From assembly GCA_013140405.1 (NCBI GenBank), contig JABFSV010000545.1:1-11962 (forward strand): DNA of 11,962 nucleotides. Direction: 5' to 3'. The notes below the pieces were generated by a model that saw nothing but the letters and a program-made list of their open reading frames with translations, had not been told where the DNA came from and did not search any database. This document shows, in pieces, positions 1-6,517 of this stretch. The DNA comes from Methyloglobulus sp. GTDB lineage: Bacteria > Pseudomonadota > Gammaproteobacteria > Methylococcales > Methylomonadaceae. A program made the position numbers and the translations under genes. How positions within the stretch are numbered: the stretch's first letter is position 1; each line of letters opens with the position of its first letter.

Positions 1-188
1 TTCACTGGCATGACCTACGGCATTGCACCGCGTCCTATCTAGCCATGAATGGCGCGTCTTTGGCTGAGATAGCCGAAGTGCTAGGCCATAAGACCCTGCA
101 AATGGTCAAGCGGTACGCGCACCTATCGGATGGGCATGTTTCAAACGTGGTGGCTTCGATGAATGCCAAGATATTTGGGAGCGGATGA
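1..188 (+). CDS. Tyrosine recombinase (integrase), C-terminal end, 5' cut by window
   Basis: Reading from base 3, the translation carries the C-terminal catalytic boxes of a phage-type tyrosine recombinase: HDLRH (the HxxR box), then LGHKT, then KRYAHLS, whose tyrosine is the expected DNA nucleophile. It ends with TGA at 186-188. Only about 61 residues are present and the rest lies to the left of the window. The enzyme would catalyse site-specific integration and excision of the element at the tRNA-Lys site whose 3' half is at 9203-9249. The next gene starts at 185, so the stop and start overlap as ATGA, which implies translational coupling. The family call is secure. The pairing with this att site is inferred from position and strand. 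Confidence 0.92.
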   Translation, partial: HWHDLRHCTASYLAMNGASLAEIAEVLGHKTLQMVKRYAHLSDGHVSNVVASMNAKIFGSG

Positions 189-1990
189 TGAATATTTATG
201 AAGAGCCACGTTTAAAATATGCTGATAAATTCGGTGAAACAATATCCTTTCAAAATCTAATTCAACGCTGGAGTGCCAATAAAAAACTGATTGATGAATT
301 ATGTTTTTCCAAAATACCTGATAAAAAACTTAGGCCATATCGGGACAAAAAAGAGGGTGTTATCCATCGACTGGAAGGTAAAGAGGTTATCGTTTTTTTG
401 CCACAGCCATCAAGGGACGAGCGTTGCATCATTGAAGGCTTAAACGATTGCCAAAGATTTATTACCCTACCGGAAGATACTTATTTTTATTGGGCTGATG
501 TATTAAGTTTTGAGGAATCTAACCCAGAAATAATACGCGGAAAAAAGTGGCAAACAATCGACTGCCCATCACAAAAGCAAGGCGATGAGGATGGTTGGAT
601 AGCCCTACCTGAACGTGGATTTTTTGGAGACCCAATCCTTGAGACTGAATCGCTCCCGTTCTATCAGGCATACCGAATGCTCGAAAATCGGTTAGCCAAT
701 CTTTCGTACGTCGAGTTTGGATTGTTTGTATTTGATGATGATATTCGTATCTTTGAAACGAAACCTGATGAGAAGGGCTATTTACCTAGATTATCTGGGG
801 CTGGAATGCTCATCCAAGTCGGCATTGCTGAGGCAAATAGCAAAGAATCTACCCCTTTGGAATCTACGTTATCCCGCTTCCGTTATGCAAAAGCTGATAT
901 TGAACAGTTAACGCCTCAATACGGATATGTCCCTTTTGATAGTGCTTGTAAAGAAATTGCGGCGTTTGCAGGTAAGGACGAAAAAGAAATAAAGCTATTC
1001 CTAATAAATTTGGCGAGCTATAAAAATATTTGTCCCCATCACCCTTATTGTGGATTTGCCCAGCCTGAACACGAGCATTTGTGGCCTCAATCCGCATACC
1101 CTGGAAACGAAGTAGATAATATTTTGCGTGGTGAGTTTGGTATCGACGAATATGACATTGCCCTAGATGTTGAATTTTATGTTAGAGAATTAAAAACAAA
1201 GGGGGATTCGGAAGCTGAAATTAAGCGAATCAGGAATATTTTGGACAGGCGGGTTCATAGGAATATGGATTTGTTAGTTAGGCAAAACGCCATAGCTGAA
1301 ATAGCAGCATTACGCCCTAGTGCATATTCTGAGCATTATAAGCGCTCAAGCGATTTGTTAGAAAATCTGGAAACCATGCCAGAGCGACCAGATTTTGAGA
1401 AAAGAGTAAAACGCTTTGTTTGGCTAAATATTTTGGACAAGAGAAAAACCGAAATTGAAGCCGATAAGCCAAGTGATGCCAGACCAATTGAGCTTGGACA
1501 GTTGAATAAAACGATTGCTGAAATAAAGCGGCAGCTAGGGTGTTTAGAGGTCGGACAAGAAGTACGTGAATCCGTATCGAAGCCGCAGGCCGAATCTGAG
1601 GAAAATGATAGTGTGGTTAGTCAATCCTGTAAAGAAATGCAAACGGAATCAGTACACCTAAAAAGAGATGTTGATAGTAACATAAATGAAAAACTAGCCG
1701 ACTTATTTGATGCTGTAACGGTGGAAAATCTCGCCAAGATGTTTCCGACGAACAGAGCGGAAGCGGAAACTACGGCAAAATGGAAGAGGTGGCAAAATAA
1801 CGCTAAAGAAAATGGTTTGAATGAAGCACGACAAGGACGCGGAAAATTTAACCCATACAAGGCCGGGGTATGGTTTCTTAATAGAAAAATACAAGGCTGG
1901 GACACTGCCAGAGTATATCGAACACTTGCAAACAACCTTCCCGCCCGTTCCCTTGATGAAAAATATCTACTAAAAGGCGAAATTGACTAA
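185..1990 (+). CDS. Conserved element protein of unknown function, coupled to integrase
   Basis: A 601-residue protein whose ATG overlaps the integrase stop by four bases, so it is probably translated from the same mRNA. I do not recognise a named domain. Visible parts are a mixed N-terminal region, a Cys/His cluster at about 283-298 (NICPHHPYCG, then HEHLWP) that could bind a metal, a charged helical stretch at about 340-450, a polar linker at about 455-500, and a compact C-terminal block at about 500-597. That block has KWKRWQ, FNPYKAGVWFL, GWDTARVYR and LANNLPARS. From memory, similar C-terminal blocks recur in hypothetical proteins next to integrases in Proteobacteria, which suggests a role in the element's own biology. 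No signal peptide or membrane segment is seen. The DNA is visibly A+T-richer than the replication gene downstream. Function unknown. Confidence 0.85.
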   Translation: MMNIYEEPRLKYADKFGETISFQNLIQRWSANKKLIDELCFSKIPDKKLRPYRDKKEGVIHRLEGKEVIVFLPQPSRDERCIIEGLNDCQRFITLPEDTYFYWADVLSFEESNPEIIRGKKWQTIDCPSQKQGDEDGWIALPERGFFGDPILETESLPFYQAYRMLENRLANLSYVEFGLFVFDDDIRIFETKPDEKGYLPRLSGAGMLIQVGIAEANSKESTPLESTLSRFRYAKADIEQLTPQYGYVPFDSACKEIAAFAGKDEKEIKLFLINLASYKNICPHHPYCGFAQPEHEHLWPQSAYPGNEVDNILRGEFGIDEYDIALDVEFYVRELKTKGDSEAEIKRIRNILDRRVHRNMDLLVRQNAIAEIAALRPSAYSEHYKRSSDLLENLETMPERPDFEKRVKRFVWLNILDKRKTEIEADKPSDARPIELGQLNKTIAEIKRQLGCLEVGQEVRESVSKPQAESEENDSVVSQSCKEMQTESVHLKRDVDSNINEKLADLFDAVTVENLAKMFPTNRAEAETTAKWKRWQNNAKENGLNEARQGRGKFNPYKAGVWFLNRKIQGWDTARVYRTLANNLPARSLDEKYLLKGEID

Positions 1991-1991
1991 T

Positions 1992-2061
1992 CCACGGTTT
2001 TTCCACGGCATTATTGAGTTAACCCATATTGAAACCACGGAAATTCCACGGTAATTCCCCG
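1992..2061. repeat. Phased CCACGG direct repeats (11-bp spacing), possible iterons or operators
   Basis: CCACGG occurs at 1992, 2003, 2035 and 2046, with a weaker copy (CCCCGA) at 2057. Copies within each group are 11 bp apart, and the groups are 32 bp apart (about three helical turns), so all copies would face the same side of the DNA. The repeats sit just after the integrase operon and before a small putative DNA-binding gene. They could be iterons, excisionase sites or operators. Which of these is not shown by the sequence. Confidence 0.6.
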
Positions 2062-2153
2062 ATATTCGTCTTAATTTAGGCGATATATATCAACTTGTTA
2101 CGATAGCTCTAGCCATAAGACGGCAATTCACTTAATTTGAATGGAGCAACCGA

Positions 2154-2483
2154 ATGAACACATCACTCGCTGATATTGCCAAAAAGCAAACCAGCAAAAA
2201 TAAAATTACATCCAACGAGATTAACGAAGCCGGAAACGGTGAAGAAATTGGCGATGGTGGGTCAGATTACCCTGACCGACGACCTAAACAAACCCGATAC
2301 ATTCCTATTCCCAAGTGGGGAGAACATCACGAATGGCCTTCCATTGGTGGACTGAGGCATCTAGTCTTTTTTAAGGACACCAACGGATTTGCAACCGCCT
2401 TCAAAAAGGTCGGACGTATTATCCTGATAGACGAAACTGAGTTTTTCGCTTGTATCGAACGCAAAAATCAAGGGGGCAAATAA
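2154..2483 (+). CDS. Small putative DNA-binding protein (excisionase/AlpA-like)
   Basis: A 109-residue protein with a polar, probably disordered N-terminus (1-45) and a compact C-terminal domain. The core reads RYIPIPKW, then GGLRHLVFF, NGFATAFKKVGR and LIDETEFFACI. This resembles the small winged-helix or excisionase-like proteins that recur in proteobacterial integrative elements, where the two basic helices and the 'GR-x-LIDE-x-F' strand are typical. By that analogy it would control integrase direction or element promoters. The start is supported by GGAG at 2143-2146, seven bases upstream. It is preceded by the phased CCACGG repeats, which are candidate binding sites. Its stop overlaps the next gene by one base (TAATG). 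The family call comes from pattern resemblance only. Confidence 0.6.
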   Translation: MNTSLADIAKKQTSKNKITSNEINEAGNGEEIGDGGSDYPDRRPKQTRYIPIPKWGEHHEWPSIGGLRHLVFFKDTNGFATAFKKVGRIILIDETEFFACIERKNQGGK

Positions 2484-2836
2484 TGAAAGCACCCTCATTT
2501 CCACGATATGACACCCTTATGGCTCGTGCCTTAATGAGATTACTTCGAGGTAGGCAGTTTACGCACCGAGAGTTCCAAGAAGAAACAGCAAGTTACCGAC
2601 TGTCCGGTTTCATAGAGTCTTTGCGAAACCGCCATCACTGGCCAATAGAAACGAGGGAAGAAATAGCTCCCACGAATGACCCGGTAGGACGAATGGCGAC
2701 CTATGGCAGATACTTAATTGAGCCGGAAATCTTGAAATGGTTAAGAGAGCAATTAGGGGAGAGGATCGATAGGTTTATCGAAGTAGTTCAGCGATACGAG
2801 CAGGGCGGCGGCAACCGCCCAACCGATACCAAATAA
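2483..2836 (+). CDS. Small helical protein, putative HTH DNA-binding regulator
   Basis: I place the start at 2483 (MKAPSFPRYD), giving 117 residues. A strong AGGGGG ribosome site lies at 2471-2476, and the ATG overlaps the previous stop as TAATG. An in-frame ATG at 2450 would add 11 residues but lies deep in the preceding gene. The protein opens with a helical segment (LMARALMRLLRGRQFTHREF) that looks like the first part of a winged helix: a 'level' helix, then a turn, then a second helix. RLSGFIESLRNRHHWPI follows like a recognition helix and wing. A strand-like RMATYGRYLI and a helical tail come next. Helix-turn-helix proteins of this kind often precede replication genes in prophages and related elements. 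It sits 16 bp upstream of the original primase start, so it may regulate or assist replication. No exact family is claimed. Confidence 0.55.
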   Translation: MKAPSFPRYDTLMARALMRLLRGRQFTHREFQEETASYRLSGFIESLRNRHHWPIETREEIAPTNDPVGRMATYGRYLIEPEILKWLREQLGERIDRFIEVVQRYEQGGGNRPTDTK

Positions 2837-2852
2837 TCTAGGACAAGCGAAT

Positions 2853-3041
2853 ATGATTCTACCAGAAATCAACTCGTTTTGTGCGGCGGGGTTGGCCTTA
2901 GTGCCAATTCCGTATTTAAACGGTAAACCGACAAAAGCACCGACAGCAAAGGGCTAGAATCAGCGTAGAAGCCGGAGCAATCCAAACGGCTACAGCAATA
3001 ACGCGGCAGATTTCGCCAACCTCAAGGGCTTCAATTTTGGT
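2853..3041 (+). pseudogene. Original N-terminus of the primase-polymerase protein, cut by an in-frame TAG
   Basis: ATG at 2853 has a good ribosome site (AGGA, 2840-2843, nine bases away) and is in frame with the large gene starting at 3042. It encodes 34 residues (MILPEINSFC...GLALVPIPYL...TAKG), then TAG at 2955-2957. The frame then stays open (NQRRSRSNPNG...) into the main gene. The segment has the usual start of bifunctional primase-polymerase domains, with its 'LVPIP...K.PT.KGWN' pattern. The stop falls where the family normally has Trp (TGG), so one G-to-A change explains it. Either the gene is inactivated, or the codon is read through, or there is a sequencing error. Confidence 0.75.
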
Positions 3042-5324
3042 ATGTATCATGGCGCGTCTAATACGCTGGCGTTGGACTTGGACGACTATAATCAGGCAAC
3101 GGCAGTGTTGGCGGATGTGGCGGGAATATCGCTAAGCGACATGTTAAATGACCCTGGACGCTTCGAGATTAAAAGTCCGAAGCCGAACCGGGGCAAGCTT
3201 ATTTTCAAGTTGCCCGTTGGTTTTGCTGGCCTTGGACTTCGGCAACTTAAGCTTTACGGCAGAGTTATCTTTGAGTTGCGTTCCGGCAATTGCCAAGATG
3301 TGGTTTATGGACAGCACCCAGAGGGCGGGAAATATCGGTTAATCGGCAACCCCGCCGCCATACCCGAAGCCCCGGCGGTTTTATTGGATATGCTGACGCA
3401 TTGGGACGCTTGGAAGCCTTGTTTTGATTCTGCCCTGGGCATCGAGGCAGAGTCGCCAAAAATTTCGCCCCGCAATCCACAGCAAGGCGAACATCTACCG
3501 GGCAGGCGTGACCCAATCCAAGAATATAATCAAGCAAACGGCATTCAAGCTGTATTGCTTGCCAACGGTTACAAACAAGCTGGACGTGATAGGTTTATCC
3601 GTCCCGGCAGCGAGAGCGAAGCCCCTGGCGCGGTCGTCATGCGAAATTGTGTGGACGGTATCGAACGGGTTTATTCCCATGGCGGCGATGTGCTAAATGA
3701 TGGTTATGGCCATGATGCCTTTGATTGTTTTTGCTTGCTGGAATGCGGCGGCGATTTGAATAAGGCATTGGCTTGGGATGCTGAAATCACCAAGCACAAC
3801 CAACGGCTATATATTCAGGCGGAACAAGCCAAGCCCAACGGTCTAACCTTTAGCAACTGGCCTGAAACCCCTGTAGAAATAAGCGTTAAGCTAAAGCCCG
3901 TCCTGGCCTTCAACTTTGATTTATTGCCCGATTCTTTCAAGCCGTGGGTGAGGGATATTGCCCACCGTATGCAATGCCCACCTGATTACGTAGCTGTATC
4001 GGTTATGGTTGAATTATCCGCTATCGTGGGCAAGAAGGGGCTGGTTAATCCCAAGTCTAGGGATGATTGGACGGTTTGCCCGAACCTTAACGGGCTGAAT
4101 ATCGGGCGGCCTTCCGCCATGAAGACCCCGGCGGCAAATGAAGTACTAAAGCCACTGCAACGGCTGGAAATCAAGGCAAAGGAAGCCTACACACAAGCCT
4201 TGGCTGATAATGAAACGCAAGAATTTATCAACAAGGAAGGCCGCGTACTGGCTGAAAAACAGGCAAAGGCACTCATCAAGGATAAAAAGTTTGCGGCGGC
4301 TAAACAGGTCTTGCTTGAAAATCCAGAACAACCGGACAAACCTACCCGCACCCGTTATCTGGTCAATGATGCAACGGTTGAAAAGTTGGGCGAATTGCTG
4401 AATGAGAACCCTAACGGCTTAATGTTGTACCGTGATGAAATCAGCGGCTTTCTAAAGACAATTGACCGTGAAGACAGAAGCAACGACCGGGCGTTTTATC
4501 TTGAATGTTTTAATGGTCTAGGGCGTTATACCTACGACCGCATAGGGCGCGGCACAATCGACATTGAAAGCCTTTGCTTGGCTATTCTGGGTAATATCCA
4601 GCCGGGGGTATTGCGGCCTTACCTGAACCAAGCGGCTAAGGGTGCAACGGGGGACGATGGCATGATTCAACGCTTTCAATTGATGGTATGGCCTGATTTG
4701 ACCGACTGGCAACATGTAGACCAATGGCCTGATAAAGAAGCCAAAAACAAAGCTGTTGCGGTATTTGAACGGCTGGCAGCATGGCAAGGCTTTAGTGAAC
4801 CCGCACGGTTTGATGAAGCTGCACAAAAATTGTTTGATGCTTGGCTTTGTGAATTGCACCAAGAGTTAAGGGCTGATGACATACCTCCCGCCATTGAATC
4901 TCATTTTGGCAAATACAAGTCACTGATACCCAGCCTAGCGGTATTGGTTCACTTGGCAGATGATGAAAGCCATAGATTGATAGTGGGCGTTGATGCAATC
5001 AAAAAAGCTATCGCTTGGGGTGATTACCTTAAAAGCCATGCCTTGCGGGTTTATGGCGCGGCTCTCGACCCAGTAAATGCCAATGCCAAAACAATTCTGG
5101 ATAAGATTGAATCAGGCAAATTGTCTGATGGATTTGGTACGAGAGACATTTTAAGGGGTGGCTGGACTGGGCTTGATACGTTGGATAACGTTAATGCGGC
5201 TTTGAGCCGATTAGTTGAATATGGATGGCTCAAGCAATTAACTTTGCCCGGTTCAGCGAAGGGAGGGCGGCCTTCCATCCGTTATCAGATACATCCAAAA
5301 ATTTTATTAAATATTCCAAGGTAA
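3042..5324 (+). CDS. Replication protein: AEP primase/polymerase domain plus DUF3987 helicase-like domain (5'-truncated reading frame)
   Basis: The open frame gives 760 residues; the ancestral protein from 2853 would be 823 sense codons plus one TAG. The N-terminal third is an archaeo-eukaryotic primase (Prim-Pol) domain. The catalytic LALDLDD box has its DxD at residues 12 and 14 of the open frame. ELRSG (about 78) and QDVVYGQHP with its histidine at 92 match the second and third AEP boxes, followed by GGKYRLIGNP. A linker region (about 165-245) includes RVYSHGGD and DAFDCFCLLE. The C-terminal half is a DUF3987 ATPase with a Walker-A-like GRPSAMKTP (about 355-363) and a Walker-B-like LMLYRDEISGF. 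Such proteins prime and unwind DNA for plasmid, phage or element replication. The ATG at 3042 has only a weak, distant AAGGG (3024-3028), so it is probably not the natural start. The shorter product would lack the first 63 residues of the primase fold, so activity is doubtful. Confidence 0.85.
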   Translation: MYHGASNTLALDLDDYNQATAVLADVAGISLSDMLNDPGRFEIKSPKPNRGKLIFKLPVGFAGLGLRQLKLYGRVIFELRSGNCQDVVYGQHPEGGKYRLIGNPAAIPEAPAVLLDMLTHWDAWKPCFDSALGIEAESPKISPRNPQQGEHLPGRRDPIQEYNQANGIQAVLLANGYKQAGRDRFIRPGSESEAPGAVVMRNCVDGIERVYSHGGDVLNDGYGHDAFDCFCLLECGGDLNKALAWDAEITKHNQRLYIQAEQAKPNGLTFSNWPETPVEISVKLKPVLAFNFDLLPDSFKPWVRDIAHRMQCPPDYVAVSVMVELSAIVGKKGLVNPKSRDDWTVCPNLNGLNIGRPSAMKTPAANEVLKPLQRLEIKAKEAYTQALADNETQEFINKEGRVLAEKQAKALIKDKKFAAAKQVLLENPEQPDKPTRTRYLVNDATVEKLGELLNENPNGLMLYRDEISGFLKTIDREDRSNDRAFYLECFNGLGRYTYDRIGRGTIDIESLCLAILGNIQPGVLRPYLNQAAKGATGDDGMIQRFQLMVWPDLTDWQHVDQWPDKEAKNKAVAVFERLAAWQGFSEPARFDEAAQKLFDAWLCELHQELRADDIPPAIESHFGKYKSLIPSLAVLVHLADDESHRLIVGVDAIKKAIAWGDYLKSHALRVYGAALDPVNANAKTILDKIESGKLSDGFGTRDILRGGWTGLDTLDNVNAALSRLVEYGWLKQLTLPGSAKGGRPSIRYQIHPKILLNIPR

Positions 5325-5327
5325 GAG

Positions 5328-5369
5328 CCGACAAAACCGACAAAACCACTTTAGTAGGTTTAGTCGGTT
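5328..5369. repeat. Hairpin with CCGACAAAA tandem repeat after the replication gene
   Basis: The 9-bp unit CCGACAAAA occurs twice in tandem (5328-5345). The second copy forms a stem with downstream DNA: AACCGAC and AAAACC (5335-5347) pair with GGTTTA and GTCGGTT (5357-5369), giving 12 of 13 pairs around a 9-nt loop. A short T run follows only at about 5381, so it is a weak match to an intrinsic terminator. It could also be a protein-binding or origin element. Confidence 0.45.
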
Positions 5370-5420
5370 CGAAGTTAGGCATTTTTGCAGAATAAAATAA
5401 TTACTCAAAATGGTTAGACA

Positions 5421-6131
5421 ATGGTAAAAAAGAAATCGATAACTCAACCGTATGAACCCACCCCACAAGAGACCGAAATTATTGCAGCGCACCGGGATAA
5501 GGTGAAAAACCAAAAACCTGCCCCGGCGTTAAAGTTTGTGAAAAATGAAAAGGGTAAACTGGCTGTCAATGTTGACCATAAAGACCAAGCGGTGGGGTGG
5601 ACGTTGTATATGGAATCCTTAGGCAGTGCGGATTCGGATTTTGTCGTTGGATTTACCAACCAGTTGATTAATGAGGGGTCAACGGGGAGTGAGCCGAAAG
5701 AAAACGAGATAAACTATCTGTTGTCGATAGTGCGCGGTATTGAACCACGCGACCCGCTTGAAACGATGCTGGCCTTGCAGATGGCGGCTGTCCATAATGC
5801 CACGATGACCTTTTCCAGACGGCTTGCTACCGTAACCACAATCCCGCAGCAAGATAGTGCGGAACGTGCCTTTAACAAATTAGCCAGAACCTTCACCACC
5901 CAAATCGAAGCCCTGAAACGCTACCGAAGCACCGGCGAAAGTAAAGTCACCGTCCAGCATGTGACTGTCAATGAAGGCGGTCAGGCGGTTATCGGTGATG
6001 TAACATCGGGGGGAGGTCAACAAAAAAGCGAGGAATTACCCCATGCAAAGCAAATTAGCCATGCACCAAGCGAAACGCTGTCACGCCAACTCGAAGCGGT
6101 CGGGGAAACCGTGCCAAGCTCCGGCGGTTAA
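5421..6131 (+). CDS. Conserved hypothetical element protein
   Basis: A 236-residue soluble protein with a basic N-terminus (MVKKKSITQ) and no signal peptide or membrane segment. A helical middle part (about 95-175) includes RDPLETMLALQMAAVHNATM and FTTQIEALKRYRSTGE. A short strand-like motif VTVQHVTVNEGGQAVIGDV (about 181-199) follows, then a Gly/Ser-rich tail. The 'ALKRYR...KVTVQHV-V-EGGQAVIG' pattern is one I recall from hypothetical proteins of prophages and integrative elements, usually with a small Cys/His-rich partner directly after it, as here. The role is unknown. A packaging or terminase-small-like role has been suggested for such neighbourhoods, but nothing in this sequence proves it. 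Its last 89 bases overlap the next gene in another frame. Confidence 0.7.
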   Translation: MVKKKSITQPYEPTPQETEIIAAHRDKVKNQKPAPALKFVKNEKGKLAVNVDHKDQAVGWTLYMESLGSADSDFVVGFTNQLINEGSTGSEPKENEINYLLSIVRGIEPRDPLETMLALQMAAVHNATMTFSRRLATVTTIPQQDSAERAFNKLARTFTTQIEALKRYRSTGESKVTVQHVTVNEGGQAVIGDVTSGGGQQKSEELPHAKQISHAPSETLSRQLEAVGETVPSSGG

Positions 6132-6273
6132 CGGTTGGGATGTTTGCCGGATGCACGGCGCAAGGGGTGGAAGGCCGGTAAAGCATGGGCTTTACACTAA
6201 GGAAGTGAAAGCGTTGATGAAGCGGCTTAGTTTTTTGCTGTCGGAGTCAAAGGCGTTGGTGAAGGGTCTTTAA
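6043..6273 (+). CDS. Small Cys/His-rich element protein (HGARGG-type)
   Basis: A 76-residue basic protein. Its core has RCHANSKRSGKPCQAP, NGWDVCRMHGARGG and KHGLYTKE. The cysteines and histidine are spaced C-x10-C-x10-C-x2-H, which could bind zinc. The ATG at 6043 has a good GCGAGGA site ending at 6034, eight bases away, although this lies inside the upstream gene. The two reading frames overlap by 89 bases. Proteins of this pattern are common small hypothetical genes in prophages and integrative elements, often after a protein like the one upstream here. The conserved pairing argues that both frames are real. Function unknown. Confidence 0.7.
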   Translation: MQSKLAMHQAKRCHANSKRSGKPCQAPAVNGWDVCRMHGARGGRPVKHGLYTKEVKALMKRLSFLLSESKALVKGL

Positions 6274-6334
6274 CTGGATGTATTAAATTTATATAATCGG
6301 GATTGTGCAAGTAATATTTTCCAAATATTAAAAT

Positions 6335-6505
6335 TTAAGAGAGTAAAGTAGTAAGCAATAAAAGGATTCCAAAACCGATGCTTAAGAAACCCTCGTCTCT
6401 TGAAATTGGGTTGAGTGTGTTTTGGAATTTTGTCCGCTGTTGAATGCCATAGAGGAGTAATGCTCCACCTATCGCACCTAGGAATACTCTACTGGAATCT
6501 GACAT
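6335..6505 (-). CDS. Small two-helix membrane protein downstream of the J-domain gene
   Basis: A 56-residue reading frame starting MSDSSRVFLGAIGGALLLYG. One hydrophobic segment lies at about 7-21 (VFLGAIGGALLLYGI). A polar loop with RTKFQN and ISRDEG follows, then a second hydrophobic segment at about 40-55 (FLSIGFGILLLLTTLLS). This predicts a small hairpin-like inner-membrane protein. A strong GAGAGAGG ribosome site at 6511-6518 lies five bases before the ATG and overlaps the stop codon of the upstream gene (12 bp between the genes). That layout argues for translation in one operon with the J-domain/RDD protein, also membrane-bound. No family is recognised. It is too short for most gene callers. 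Confidence 0.6.
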   Translation of the reverse strand: MSDSSRVFLGAIGGALLLYGIQQRTKFQNTLNPISRDEGFLSIGFGILLLLTTLLS

Positions 6506-6517
6506 ATATACCTCTCT

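Noticed and set aside
2450..2482. Upstream ATG at 2450 for the second small regulator
   Set aside because: AGGGGG at 2471-2476 and the TAATG coupling point to 2483 as the start.
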